64,000 nucleotides of DNA from Prorocentrum cordatum (GCA_963575745.1 CAUYUJ010002102.1:390739-454738), one strand, 5' to 3'. Positions 10,235 to 22,439 are shown, counted from the first letter of the stretch. The notes: generated by a model not told the origin, from the letters alone. Numbers and translations: made by a program.

Positions 10235-10975
10235 GCAGCGAGGCGGCAACGGGCGGCAGTTTGGCGGAACCTCGCTGGCCCACCCAGCGCACGAGGCGGC
10301 AACGAGGGGGCAACGGGCGGCAACGTGGCGAAACCTTGCCTGACCCATCCAGCGCACGAGACGTCAACGAGCAGGAACGTGGCGAAACCTCGCTGGCCCC
10401 ACCCAGCGCACGATGCGGCAACGAGGCGTCATCTTGCGGCAACGTGGCGAAACATTGGTTGACCCACCCAGCGCACGAGGCGACAACGAGGCGTGAAGGG
10501 GCGGGAACGTGGCGCAACCTCGCCAGACCCACCCAGCGCACGAGGCGGCAACGAAGTTGCAACGGGTAGCAGCGTGGCGACACCTCTCTATACCCACCCA
10601 GCGAATGAGGTGGCAACGAGGCGGCAACGGGCGGCAACGTGGCGAAATCTCGCTGGACCCACCCAGCTCACGAGGCGTCAACGGGCGGCAACGTGGCTTA
10701 ACCTCGCCGGACTCGCCCAGCGCTCGATGCGGCAACGAGGCTCCATCGGGCGGCAACGTGGCCGAACCTCGCCAGACCCACCCTTCGCACGAGGTGTAAA
10801 CGAGGCGTCAACGGGCGGCAACGTGGCGACACCTGAGCGGACCCACCCAGCGCACGAGGCGGCAACGAGGCGTCAAGGGGCGGGCACGCGGCGAATCCTC
10901 GCCGGACCCGCCCAGCGCACGAGGCGGCAGCGAGGTTGCCACGGGTGGCAACGAGGCGACACCTCTCTGTAATGG
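10235..10975. repeat. about 64-bp tandem repeat array (about 12 units)
   Basis: Units carry CCCAGCGCACGAGGCGGCAA, a variable CGGGCGGCAACGTGGCG block and CCTCGC.GGACCCA, spaced mostly about 64 bp apart with some shorter units. A diverged continuation is at 11390-11560. Confidence 0.9.
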
Positions 10976-11650
10976 AGGATGACGATCAATAAATGGCCGG
11001 GGGTCGTGTTCACGCGGCGGCGCCCGGGAGGACGATGACTGCGGGCTGGGAAGCTATTCTTTTTGATCGTTCTCCTCCAGTCAGACAGTGATGCAGAAAT
11101 CGCAGACAACTACGTTTTGTCTTCAATCGTCCTCTCCCCTTTTCTTAACTAATCTCAGGAGCGGAAAAAACACACAGACACAATCAATCGTCGAGCCCAG
11201 GAAAATGTGGAAAAATATGGGAAGTGGGGGGGAAGACAAAAACCCAGAAAATATGGGAAAATATGGGGCATCGTTTTATGTGTGTGTATTTATTTGTGTG
11301 TCCTGGGGCCCCTTCATATGTTTTGTTTTCAATCGTTCTCTCCCATTTTCTTCACTAATCGCCATCCCGCAGTACCCCCCCCCCCGCGAAGGGGGCGGCA
11401 ACGGGGCGCGGCGACGGGCGGCAGCGCGGCTTAAAACCTCGCCGCACCCGCCCCGCGCACGGGGCGGCCCACGGGCGGCAGCGTGGCTTTTAAAACCTCG
11501 CCGGGCCCGCCCAGCGCACGGGGCGGCGGCGAGGCGTCGAGGGGCGGCGACGTTAAAACGGCGCGAAGGTCGGGGCAAAATCGGATCGGGATAACCCGAA
11601 ATCTCTGAGAATCGGCGGGTTTGGGGGATGTATTGGGCGCCGTGGCCGCT
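10976..11650. repeat. composite dispersed repeat Q, copy interrupted by M1
   Basis: It is colinear with 22163-22530: a GGGGGTCGTGTTCACGCGGC block, CTCCAGTCAG and GCAGAAAT words, a CATCCCGCA end, a short GC-rich spacer, and then GGATCGGGATAAC..GAAATCTC. This copy contains an M1 element plus a 44-bp duplication that the copy at 22163 lacks. Confidence 0.8.
11111..11360 (+). mobile_element. M1 element flanked by 44-bp direct repeat
   Basis: The element occupies 11155-11316 (TCAGGAGCGG to CCCCTTCA). It is bracketed without gap by 11111-11154 and 11317-11360, which match at 39 of 44 positions. A 5-bp TSD is not evident. Confidence 0.85.
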
Positions 11651-11740
11651 CTCGTGGCGACGTGGCCGAATCACTCGCTGTACCCAGCCGACTCCTTGGC
11701 GAGACGAGTGACGTCACCCGACCGCGGGCACTGTTTTGGG

Positions 11741-11911
11741 TCGGGGGTGGACAGGGCCCCCAACAGTGACACGTCGATTCGTGAATTGTCCGTTTTCGGT
11801 TCTCGAGAGGGCGCCGTGGCCGTTATTTTCCAGGCTTGCGCCGCCAGGTTTGGGCCTCGGGTGGTTTTCACTAATCCACGTTTTACTAAAGGGGGGTCTG
11901 TCCATCCCCGA
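11741..11911. mobile_element. family-5 inverted-repeat element, intact copy
   Basis: The ends TCGGGGGTGGACAGGGCCCC and, reverse-complemented, TCGGGGATGGACAGACCCCC match at about 18 of 21 positions. Internal words GACACGTCGATT, TCGAGAGGGCGCCGTGGCCG and CAGGCTTGCGCC recur at 26922-27293 and 43623-43794. Confidence 0.75.
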
Positions 11912-12239
11912 CTAATGTTCAGTTCTGTCTCTGTACGTCTGTGGAGGGAGGAGGGGCGGTGCACCGTCCACCCCCTCTCGCGCCGCCCACGCTGTGCGCG
12001 CCGCCGATCCCAGCCCGTGTGCCCGAGAGCTCTCGACCCCCTTCCCCAGGAGCATGCTTCTCATCCCGCGCAGTCTCCTGATGGTCCCAGAGCCCGCGAC
12101 CGCCACAAGCCGAGGTGGAGTACCGGCGACAGTATTGTCTCCTCTCGGGAGCCTTGAGAAAAGGGTCAATGCAAACGGGGGTCAGCCAGAGCCAGGGGTG
12201 CATTGGCCCGTGTCAGCGCGCATTGCCTCCCTGTCGGTG

Positions 12240-12552
12240 TTGCCGCGGGCGGTGCCCATTTGAGACAGAAGGCCGCCTGCCAAAATGCGGCCGCTGTTGG
12301 TTTTGGACAACATCTTGCTTTGGGCACAGTTCCCATTTTTTCCGTACGGTAGGTTAGTGTCGTGTCGACCAGCGGCGACCCCAGCGCGGGCGTTCAAGGT
12401 TGAACGCCGCCGGCGACCCAGAATCGATCGATGTTGAACGATCGGACGTTGCGGCAGCGGCCGATCGTTCAAGATTGAACGATCCCTGCGGTGTCAAAAA
12501 CCAACGCTGGGGTCGGCACGACACGAACCTGCCGTACCCATTTCGGGCGTCG
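12240..12552. mobile_element. M6 copy carrying a nested insertion
   Basis: The M6 text (AGGCCGCCTGCC, GCGGCCGCTGTTGG, TTGGACAACAT, TTTCGGGCGTC) is interrupted at 12348-12531 by an element with AGGTT.GTGTCGTG inverted ends. The word CCGTAC is repeated at 12342-12347 and 12532-12537. Confidence 0.65.
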
Positions 12553-12695
12553 TGAAAAAAACATCGCCCTGTGCGTTTTTCGGCCTGCGATCCAGCCGGG
12601 GATTCCGAGGGGGCTCCAGCCATGGCGGCGGGCAGCTCCCGCCGAGGCCCCCACGAGGACGGCAGACTCACCAGGAGCGTCGGTCCCTCTGGCCT

Positions 12696-12990
12696 GGCAT
12701 CGCTCGGAAGTCTGCGCTTTCGTTTCTCGCTGGGGACCATCGAGGAGCATCCTGGATCATCTTGCAAAACGGAAGCCGTACAACCGAAACATACAGTGCC
12801 GTTTTTTTATACAGGCTCCGCGTGCGGATCATGTATTAGAAATTCAGGGATTTTGTATTAAAAGCAATGGTGACTTTACGCATTGATTTGTTAGTTAATT
12901 AATCATGTGTTAAAAATCCCATGCATTAACAATCCAATGTATTAAAACCTGCCCTGTATGATGTGCACGGGGCACGGGCGTCCGAGCGAT
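12696..12990. mobile_element. M3 copy with AT-rich insert
   Basis: The left M3 end (GGCATCGCTCGGAAGT) is at 12696 and the right end (CGTCCGAGCGATGGC) near 12975-12990. Between them lies an AT-rich stretch (about 12795-12950) with repeated CATTAA/GTATTAAAA words, unlike the GC-rich surroundings. Confidence 0.55.
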
Positions 12991-13044
12991 GGCAGGCCGG
13001 AGCCCTGAAGCTCTGCGAGAGCAGCTCGTGCCTACACAGCCCAG

Positions 13045-13788
13045 GTGCCCGAGCCTGACGACCGCTGGGAGGTCCCAACGGGGTCGCTGGATCGTTCATC
13101 GCCTCTGATGGGCGGCGTGTCCCCTAGTCGTCATTCGAGGGGTTGTCTTTGGAACTCACGTCGCCCTGACCCCTTGCGAGCGAGGATAAGCCGCAAGCAT
13201 GAACTCACCCCTCCCTCCTGCCCCAAACGGCGTAAGGTTGGCGCTGGAAGCATGTCGTACGATGTGGCGCCGCCCGCCCGCTTATCATACGGGGTCCCCC
13301 ACCTTGGGGATAGCATGCACCCAAGAAGCCCTGGCAGGAGCATATCGCGCACAGAAGGGGCCCTCGCGGTGGGCATCGCCTCACAGGGGTCGCGTGCTGC
13401 TTTCGGAGACCGATGCTGCACGATGACTTCCCAACGCCAACCGCATACCATTAACATTATACTCATACCAGTATACATTATACTCCACCCCCTTCCTGCC
13501 TCAACCCATTCCCCTTCCCTCTCCAGACATTCGGCGTCTCTTCTTTCTGTGTTGAGACACGGGCCCCCGACCTCTCGACCACTTCCCCGCGACCGGTTTT
13601 TCATCCCGAGTCGTTTTTTGTTGGCCCCGAGGCCCGGTAAGGGCCCACGGAGGCCGAAAATTATGAACAACTCTTCGTCTCGATTTCTTCAAGACGCCGG
13701 ATGTCTGGGGGGGCACCTCGATCCCCTCGATTTTGGGCGGGTGGTGAGGGGGGTGACCTGCATGGGGGGTGAAGAAGGGGGACCTTAA
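13045..13788 (+). CDS. uncertain 247-codon open frame
   Basis: The frame starts on ATG (MPEPDDRWEVPTG) and stays open to 13788. It includes a hydrophobic TINIILIPVYIILH stretch. Its last third coincides with a family X repeat (13560-13665), which argues against a conserved gene. No domain is recognised, and a minus-strand frame overlaps it. A chance frame is as likely as a gene. Confidence 0.15.
   Translation: MPEPDDRWEVPTGSLDRSSPLMGGVSPSRHSRGCLWNSRRPDPLRARISRKHELTPPSCPKRRKVGAGSMSYDVAPPARLSYGVPHLGDSMHPRSPGRSISRTEGALAVGIASQGSRAAFGDRCCTMTSQRQPHTINIILIPVYIILHPLPASTHSPSLSRHSASLLSVLRHGPPTSRPLPRDRFFIPSRFLLAPRPGKGPRRPKIMNNSSSRFLQDAGCLGGHLDPLDFGRVVRGVTCMGGEEGGP
13560..13665 (+). repeat. dispersed repeat family X
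   Basis: CGACCACTTCCCCGCGACCG, a TCCCGAGTCG block and GGAGGCCGAAAAT mark a clear copy. Confidence 0.65.
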
Positions 13789-13847
13789 GGACCCCTTTAG
13801 GGCCTCTTTCTTTACCCCCTATCTAAGTCACTAACACCCGCCCGATC

Positions 13848-13958
13848 CCCTCGATCCTCCTCCTCCTCCTCGTCCTCCTCCTCCTCCTCCTCCTCCTCTT
13901 CCTCCTCCTCCTCCTCCTCCTCCTCCTCCTCCTCCTCCTCCTCCTCCTCCTCCTCCTC

Positions 13959-13990
<32 letters not shown>
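13848..13990 (-). repeat. (TCC)n microsatellite
   Basis: A pyrimidine triplet array of about 135 bp. Confidence 0.95.
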
Positions 13991-14136
13991 TGGTGCCGGG
14001 CTTCAGGTCGCGGCCCTGCTCCCCTACCTGGGCCAGATCGCGCGCGGCGACCGCCGCGGCGAAAGCTGCACGGCGGGGGTTGGTCCGTTTTTGGGGATGT
14101 GCCCGCCCAGGCCCGCTCGAGTGGTGAAACATCCTT

Positions 14137-14268
14137 GGCATCGCTCGGACGTGTGCATTTTTCCTTCGGCGAGGACCATCGAGGAGCATCTTTTATCATT
14201 TGGCGAAAAAAAAAGAAACCTCGCACGAAACTGAAAAAAACACAGGGAATGGACGTCCGAGCGATGGC
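14137..14268 (+). mobile_element. M3 inverted-repeat element
   Basis: The ends are GGCATCGCTCGGACGT and ACGTCCGAGCGATGGC, a 16-bp inverted repeat with one mismatch. Between them lie GGACCATCGAGGAGCATC, a purine-rich GCGAAAAAAAAAG stretch and GCACGAAAC. There is no coding capacity. Confidence 0.85.
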
Positions 14269-14304
14269 CAGAATCACGGCGGAAGGCGTTTCGCTATTTT
14301 CGCC

Positions 14305-14400
14305 TTCCAGGGGCCCTCGCAGGGTCCCCGGGCCGTCAAGCAACGACGCGGGGAAGGACGAGAAACGGGTCCCGGGGAAGTGGTCGAGACCTTTTGGGGG
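14305..14400 (-). repeat. dispersed repeat family X, reverse copy
   Basis: A reverse-oriented copy with CCCGGGGAAGTGGTCGAGACC. It directly follows the M3 copy. Confidence 0.6.
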
Positions 14401-14429
14401 TCGACGTCGTGGAAACTCGTGACGTTGGG

Positions 14430-14560
14430 GGTGTGGGGACCCTGAAGGAGTTCTTATCCGCTTCGAGCAGCGGTGATATCCATAGCCAGTCCACGACTGG
14501 AGTTCCACCTGCTTCCAGGGCCTGGCGTCCTGATCCAGTGGTTCCTGATGCCATGCCCTC
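14430..14560. repeat. dispersed repeat shared with 20370-20510
   Basis: Both segments share ACTGGAGTTCCAC or ATTGGAGTTCCAC, CTTCCAG..CCTGG and an upstream GGA.TTCTTATCC word. No end structure is visible. Confidence 0.55.
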
Positions 14561-15197
14561 ACCTCATGCACAGACGCCCCTCCGTGGATTGTTGCTGGGC
14601 CTCGGGGGAGGGCCCTGACGTCCAAGACACAACTTTATGACTGTTTTTTGCCCCCGGGGGCCCTCGTCGGGTGGATTGCTCATGGGCCTCAGGGGCCGCA
14701 GGCGATTTATCGACCCAATCCCCCAGTTCCGCCAAGAAGAATTGACCGCTCGGGAAAATGGGGGAACCTGGGGCATGCACCCTCTGGGGGGCTATCCGGA
14801 CGCGCCCCTATCGAGGATGGGCGCACTCCTCGTATGTTTGGTTTTTTTTGCCCATTCGGAAACCCTACGAAGTTGGGGATTGGGTCGCCATACCTCCGTC
14901 AAGGGGAAGTTCCTGTCGTCCAGGACGCAAGCTTTTCGTTGATTTCTGCCTCCGTGGGGCTGTGAAAAAAAAGGCGCAGGACGAAGAACCAGTCCAAGGG
15001 AACGAATGGGTCGAGACCCCTCAGAGGATTCGTCTTGGGCCTCCGTGGAGGGCCCAGATGGCCAGCGTCCTGACAGCAATCGAGATGGCGGTTTCTTGCT
15101 TTTTTTACGCCTTCGTGTGCCCTCGCCGAGCCCCAGGACTGTCAACAAAGCTAGTCGGAATAAAAAGCCTCAAGCAGTGGCGGAGCGTCCTGACTCG

Positions 15198-15375
15198 CCT
15201 ATAGCCCTACCAAACAATGGTCTAAGAACCTTTTGTGGTTCCCACGAAATGTTCTTAGAACATTTCTGACTGGGACTGTCTTGTTTTATCACATCGGGCT
15301 TATGTTCTAAGAACATGGTTATTGTTCTTCGAACATTTTTGGGTTCTAAGAACATGTCGTGGTAGGACTATAGGA
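15198..15375. mobile_element. CCTATAG fold-back element
   Basis: The ends CCTATAGCCCTACCA and, reverse-complemented, CCTATAGTCCTACCA bracket a segment with repeated perfect palindromes such as ATGTTCTTAGAACAT. It is probably a MITE; no TSD is certain. Confidence 0.6.
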
Positions 15376-15733
15376 ATGCCGGGACGGTCGGTCCCTGCTC
15401 AAGAAAAGCCAGTCCTGGGGTCGAGGCCTCTGAGGGCCCACGTGGATAGCTCTTTGGTCTGATGGGGAGGGCCTGGACATCCAGCGTCTTGAAAAGAGCA
15501 AGACGCAGGGTTTTCGTCGCTTTCGGCATCTGAGGGGCCTAGCCCGGCCCCAGGCTTGCCAGCTACAAAAAACTGCTCGGGATGAGAGACTTGTCCTGGG
15601 GAATGGGTCGAGACCTCGGGGTCAGCCTCAAAAAAACACAACATCGAAGGCCCGGAGGGGAGTGTGTCGGTGCATACATCAGCACGCGCCGGCGGTTTTG
15701 CACGCCGCCACCCTCCCAGGTGGGGTTATAGCA

Positions 15734-15890
15734 AATGGGCTCAGAGGATCGCGCCGATGCATCGGCGATGCTCCTCGATGTGTAGCCCAGGGTTCTCCAC
15801 GCCGAGATGCATCGCCGACGTCGCCGATGCATCGCCGATGCATTGGCGACGCGACGCGATCCTCCGACCCCATCTGCTCGGACCCCATCT
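15734..15890. repeat. GATGCATCG palindromic dispersed repeat
   Basis: It begins AGAGGATCGCGCCGATGCAT and ends GACGCGATCCTCCGACCCCA, so the ends are inverted copies of GGATCGCG. Confidence 0.75.
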
Positions 15891-16019
15891 AGGAGGCCTC
15901 TATCCTGGCCCTCAGGGGAGGGCGGCGGTGTAGAAATCACCAGTGGCACGTCTTTGCACACTGCCACCCTCCCTGCAAGGCACCCAGACCCCCGACGACA
16001 TGATTTGATTGCAACGTCG

Positions 16020-16130
16020 ACCCCCAGAGGTCTCGACCCATTCCCGGGGACCGTCTTTTCATTTTGAATCGTTCTCTGACAGTCCCGGGGGCCGGCGAGG
16101 GCCTCTGGAGGCCGAAAACAGCCCAGAACT
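16020..16130 (+). repeat. dispersed repeat family X
   Basis: GGTCTCGACCCATTCCCGGG, TCGTTCTCTGACAGTCCCGG and GGAGGCCGAAAACAG form one of the clearest copies. Confidence 0.65.
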
Positions 16131-16676
16131 GTCCGTCATGATTTTTCACTGGGCGAGCATGTCTGGACATCGACCCTCTTTGGCAAGGCGCAGGGCGCGG
16201 AACAGCATCCCGAACCTGGAGCACCACCGAGAACTTGCGAATGGCACGGAAACCTCGAGGACCTCGGTGTCCCCCTGGGGCCACGACGAGCACTGGCCCT
16301 TGTCATCTTGGGGCCACGACGGACACCGGCCCTCAGGGGAGGGTGGCGGTGTACATCTATCACCACTGAGGGCCAGCGACTTGGTGCACCGCCGCCCCCC
16401 ACTGCAGGCCCTGGGGGAAGTGTACGTTCGAGCGATGGCGGGTCGTCGGCGGGCGTCCGCGCGTGAGACCCCCGCGGCGGCCAGGCGAGCTCCCGCGGGG
16501 CGCCGCGGCGGCGCCCCCGCTCGCCGCGGCGGCGGCCCCGCCCCCAGCGCCGCTCCCGCAGGCCCGAGCGGGGGGTGGCGTGCGGAAGGGCGGCGAAGGG
16601 GAGGCCGCCCCCCTGTCGGATCGGGGATCTAGCAGAGACAGACAGTCGGAATCAGTAGCAATCGGCGGCGAGCGAG

Positions 16677-16882
<206 letters not shown>

Positions 16883-17036
16883 GGACGTCACCCAGTGGTG
16901 CCGCCGCACTGGTGTGGAACTTCACTTTCATCCTGTGGTATGGGCGTTGCTGCCCCCAAAAAGACAGAGGAGGATGAGGAGGAGCTGATCCCTTCCGTGG
17001 TGATACCTTCCGTGATCCCTTCCGAAACCCAGTCCG

Positions 17037-17489
17037 ATGGTGATCCCTTCTGTCGTGCCCCTCCCTGTTGCTGCTTCTGTCCAAGCGCCCCCCGTGCAAT
17101 GTCTTGCTTCTCCCATGACATGCTCTTACGCGGTGTTTGTGGTTTATAGAAGAGAAGCTGATCAACATGCTATTCGGTCCTTTGCTGACCCCCCCGTGTG
17201 GAAGACGGATCGAGTTTGGCCGGTAGTCCTTGAATGTGATGCGAGTGGCCCGCGGTGTTTCCTTAGCCCCCACACCCTGGTGACCATGGGCCTGCTCGCT
17301 GCGAAGGGCAAAATGGCGAGCCTGTTTATTGAATACACCCTCACGAGCTTCACGCAAGCCTCGCACCCGTTAGACTCGATCCTTGTAGGCCTCATTCCTG
17401 TACGTACCACTGCGGCCCCCTGGGGTGGCACCAAGACCAGCGACAGCGAGCGGCAGTGGATGGACAAAGAGAACACGTGGATGCGTTAG
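17037..17489 (+). CDS. possible exon, hypothetical
   Basis: The plus frame from about 17150 to the stop at 17489 reads READQHAIRSFADPPVWKTD, then hydrophobic/polar mixed text and WMDKENTWMR at the end. The composition is more protein-like than that of most frames here, with fewer Arg/Gly/Pro runs. However, a minus frame (17476-17162) is also open and plausible. No family is recognised, no splice structure was fixed, and no leader relic is nearby. Confidence 0.25.
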   Translation: MVIPSVVPLPVAASVQAPPVQCLASPMTCSYAVFVVYRREADQHAIRSFADPPVWKTDRVWPVVLECDASGPRCFLSPHTLVTMGLLAAKGKMASLFIEYTLTSFTQASHPLDSILVGLIPVRTTAAPWGGTKTSDSERQWMDKENTWMR

Positions 17490-17774
17490 TGTGTTGAGTT
17501 AAGGTTCAAGTGTGTCGCTCATGGGATTCCTGTTTGCTGGGTGTTCCCTGTCTTCCCCTCGGTGAATGCGGCCTAAACTTTAGCTGGCCCTCCCCCTGAG
17601 GTCGGTGCCCTCTCGAGTCTGCCCAGGTGTGGACACACTTTGCCGGCGGCCACGGGACCGCCCTTAGATTCTGGCATCCCACCTTTGCGTGGTTTTGTGG
17701 GGCGCGTGGCTAAGCGGCCACCAGTACGTATGGAGGGATGGCAAATGTCTCCCATGCCGACCCTCTGAGATGCC

Positions 17775-18242
17775 TCAACCGCCGTCTTCGCCTTTCTTGC
17801 TTCCGTGAACCTGCGGGGGGGACATGAAGCAATCAGCATCTACCAGGCCGCTTGATGACACGGACAGTGTTGTTGCGTGCCTCTGCAATGCCGCCAGGGC
17901 GCGACTGCAGTTTGCAGGTGCATCGTGCAGAGGAGCGAGGGACAGGATAGTGGAAGTTTGGTCGGAGAAAGGGATGCTCCCGACGGGGTCGTTGACGGGG
18001 CCCCTGCCTTGACGATTGGCGGTCTTCTTTGGAGGGACGGGGTCACGTTCACGCATGACCCTGTTGTTCGCCAGTTCCGTCTCGAGGAATGCTGGGGAGG
18101 GGAGGCCGCCTGGGGCATGTGTCGGGACCCACCTCTGGCCCAAGTGCCTCTCCGTCAGGACCGCCTTTGCCTGGCGTGGCAGTTGGGCGCTCCGAAGGGG
18201 CCTCGCTGGCCCCCCCCATCGTGGTGTCGCCCTGACCCCTGA
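17775..18242. other. two-strand open region, possible exon
   Basis: The plus frame 17877-18242 (121 codons) and the minus frame 18143-17775 (122 codons) are both open with balanced composition. I could not decide the strand or name a product. Confidence 0.2.
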
Positions 18243-18339
18243 CCCTCTCCCCCGTGCATGGATTCGTTTTGCATGCCTTCCACCTTCACACCTTCTGGCT
18301 CGGGCTCAAACTTTTGAAGCCCCCAAGGAGCGAGCGAGC

Positions 18340-18760
18340 GAGCGAGGAGGAGGAGGAGGAGGACGACGACGACGAAGTGGAAGAGGGTGCTGATTGGCGG
18401 CGAGCCCTCGGGGGAACTGACTGAGAAGGAGAAGGCCTTCTCAGAAGGTTCAGAAGTCCCGCGGCCTTCCGGGAGGTTGTCTGCGCCTTCGCCGAAGGCG
18501 CGGGAAGCATCTCTCAGAGGGCGCGATGGCCTCTGCCACGTCTCGCCGCCTTCTGAGAAGGCCTTCTACTTCTGACTTCCCCCCTCGTTCGCCGCCGAAA
18601 GGATGGGTCACCTCCCCAAGGGTGCCCTTGGACACATCTGGCGGATGAGGAGGAGGAGGAGGAGCATGAGGAGGAGCAGGAGGAGGAGGAGGGGGAGGAG
18701 GGGGAGGGAGAGGAGGAGGAGGAGAGGAGGAGGAGGGGGGGAGGAGGCAGGAGGAGGATA
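18340..18760 (+). repeat. GGA-rich segments around a GAAGGC palindrome cluster
   Basis: GGA arrays at 18345-18365 and 18645-18760 flank a cluster of CCTTCTCAGAAGG-type palindromes (18425-18575). Confidence 0.7.
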
Positions 18761-18763
18761 CTT

Positions 18764-20190
<1,427 letters not shown>

Positions 20191-20699
20191 TACTGACACT
20201 GGTAACATTAATTCTTGTCCCCTCGGTCCATCCGTGATTGCTTTCGATGGTAAACCCCGTCCGAACTAAGCTGCAACACGGGTGTCCGAGGGGCTTGCAT
20301 CCGTCCCGCGCATCCTCTCAGTTTTGACTCTAGAATACGGTGGGGGTCTTGGTTAAGTAATATGCCCACGAGGTTGTAGACCCTGGAGGATTCCTTATCC
20401 AATGGGGGCGGTGGTTATGTCCATGGCCGTTCCACGATTGGAGTTCCACTGGCTTCCAGACCCTGGATCCCTTATCTAAGGTATCCTTGTCCAATGCCCC
20501 CACCGTACAAGGTTCGGAGGGCCGCGTGGATTCCTCGGATCGGCGCTGGAGCCCCCCAGCGGCGCCTGCGGCACCGCTCCTAGAGCCGCTTTGACCTTCG
20601 AAGCTGCATGTTCATATCCTTGCGTGTTCCTCCATGTATGAGCCCGCGGACCGTAGCCATGAAGCAAGACCCAGGCATGCGCGTCTCGTGAACAGAAAT

Positions 20700-20835
20700 C
20701 ACGACGGACGGCTTTTGGGAGTGTTCGGCTTTCTCGCGGAGCCCGGGGACGAAAAAAACAGTTCCAGTACATGGGTCGCGACCTCCGTGGGCCCGTGCAG
20801 TGAACAGACGAGGACGTCGCATGTCGGGGAAGTGG
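20700..20835 (-). repeat. dispersed repeat family X, diverged copy
   Basis: It retains ACGACGGACGGCTTTTGG, CCCGGGGACGAAAAA and a GGTCGCGACCTCCG word. Confidence 0.4.
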
Positions 20836-21054
20836 TCCTACAGAGGGAAGCGAGGCTCGAGTCTGTCTTTCGCGGCCTTTGGAGCTTTCGGGGCTACTTT
20901 CAGGCGATCGCAAACATGGATTAAGGGGTCGTGGATTCGTGACGGGTCCCGTTTCCATGGGAAATCGCGGATGTCTGCCGCCGAATGAGGCGGCACTGGC
21001 CGCATTTTGGGGAGGGCACCTCCCCCGATCCATGGATTTGGCGACCGCGCACCA

Positions 21055-21515
21055 AGTCCATGGATCGCCAATCCATGTCTGCGCGCCCCCGAGATATCGG
21101 CGAGAGGCCCCCGACAGCGACACCGCACTCGCTCTGGGCGAAAGCGAAAACGCACGCTCTATCCAGCCCAGGAGCGTGCGATCTCGCTATCGCGGGCCTC
21201 TCACCGATTGATCGGCGGTGTATCGCCGATTCCAGACCGAAGCTTCCCCCCTGAGCTGGTCACCCCTTGCCGTGGCCCCTGATCAGGGGTCGACAGTCGA
21301 CCCCTGGACCTCTCGAGGGGGGCGCTCTGACCAGAATCTCGAGGCGGATCCGGCCGTGGCCACGAGGGCGCCCCAGGACGACGGAAGACGTCCAGCACGC
21401 GAGCCTCGGACCGCGAACGTCCCCTCCCCAATGTTCCCCCCGCAGACCGAAGCTTCCCCCCTGAGCCGGTCACTCCGTGGATCGCCAATCCATGCCCGCG
21501 CGCCCCCGTGGCTCA
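21055..21515. repeat. local duplication with CCGTGGATCGCCAATCCATG words
   Basis: GGATCGCCAATCCATG followed by GCGCGCCCCCG occurs near 21062 and 21478. AGACCGAAGCTTCCCCCCTG occurs near 21235 and 21443. The local block is duplicated; no gene is recognised. Confidence 0.6.
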
Positions 21516-21614
21516 GAGGTCGACTCCGGGCGCCGAGAGCGGGTCCCTGGGGGCAGCGTCCGGGGCACCGTGCCCCTCGGGGCCCGCGCTGGATTGCATG
21601 CCAAGCGCTTCCAG

Positions 21615-22000
21615 CGGGGGCGCGCATCAAGAAACCAGACTCCAGAGTTCGTAACAAAAGGGAGGGGGTCTGGACCCTCCAAGACCAGCCATTTCAGACC
21701 TCCCCCGTGGGAGAGCACTCCAAAGCATCGTCCCCGGACCCCCCAGGCCCTCCAAGATAGCCTGGAAGAGACCCCCCCCCCGAAATGAGACCCCCCTCAC
21801 TTTCTTACGAAATCTGGAGTATGCTTTTCGTCAGGGTATCCTGGGTTTCTTCGCTCCCCGCGCTGCGCGGTGACTTCCCGTGGCCGTTGGAGCAGCTGCT
21901 GCGTTCGGGGTGCTGCGGGTTTCCCCTGGGGTGCATCTCGCGCACGGGTTCTCAGGGCTGGGTTTCTTGCAAGGGTTCCTTGTGGCCGCGCCCGCACTGT
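21615..22000. mobile_element. dispersed repeat interrupted by an inverted-repeat element (filled site)
   Basis: The outer repeat (GCGCGCATCAAGAAACCA, then GCTTTTCGTCAGGGTATCCT onward) is contiguous at 62447-62651. Here about 180 bp (about 21637-21817) is inserted, with ends ACTCCAGAGTTCGTAACAAA and, reverse-complemented, ACTCCAGATTTCGTAAGAAA. Confidence 0.75.
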
Positions 22001-22165
22001 AAGTCGGGCGCGTTCCTCTTCAGGAGGAGTAGTCAAAAAGAGCCAAAACATCGTCTGGAGACGCATTTTTTGTGTGAGCATCTTCGGCCCCTTTTGCAGA
22101 TCGTTGGGCTGTTTTTTGAGGTTTCGCGCCAAGAAATCCGCCCGTGGGACGACCCGCCCGACTTA
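22000..22165 (+). mobile_element. M2 element, diverged
   Basis: It begins TAAGTCGGGCGCG and ends CGCCCGACTTA, with the inner words CAGGAGGAGTAGTCAAAAAG and CATCGTCTGG seen in other M2 copies. No TSD is visible. Confidence 0.6.
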
Positions 22166-22365
22166 ATGGAGGATGACGGTTGATAAATGACCGGGGGTCG
22201 TGTTCACGCGGCGGCGCCCCGGATGACGATTAGAAAAAACCGGCCGCGGGCTGGAAAACTATGTTTTGAAATCGGTTTCCTCCAGTCAGAAGCTTGTGCA
22301 GAAATAACAGGGAACTATCTTTTACATCGTTCCCCCCCATTTTTTTATTAATCGTCATCCCGCAT
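22163..22365. repeat. composite repeat Q, uninterrupted copy
   Basis: It matches 10976-11380 in order but has no M1 element and a single copy of the ATCGTTC...TTAATCGTCATCCCGCA end. It serves as the empty-site relative. Confidence 0.8.
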
Positions 22366-22439
22366 TAGGGCCAAGGGCCGGCGGCGCGCACGAAGGGCTG
22401 GCGAGGGGGGGTGGGGCCCTGTAAAACAACGCGAAGATC

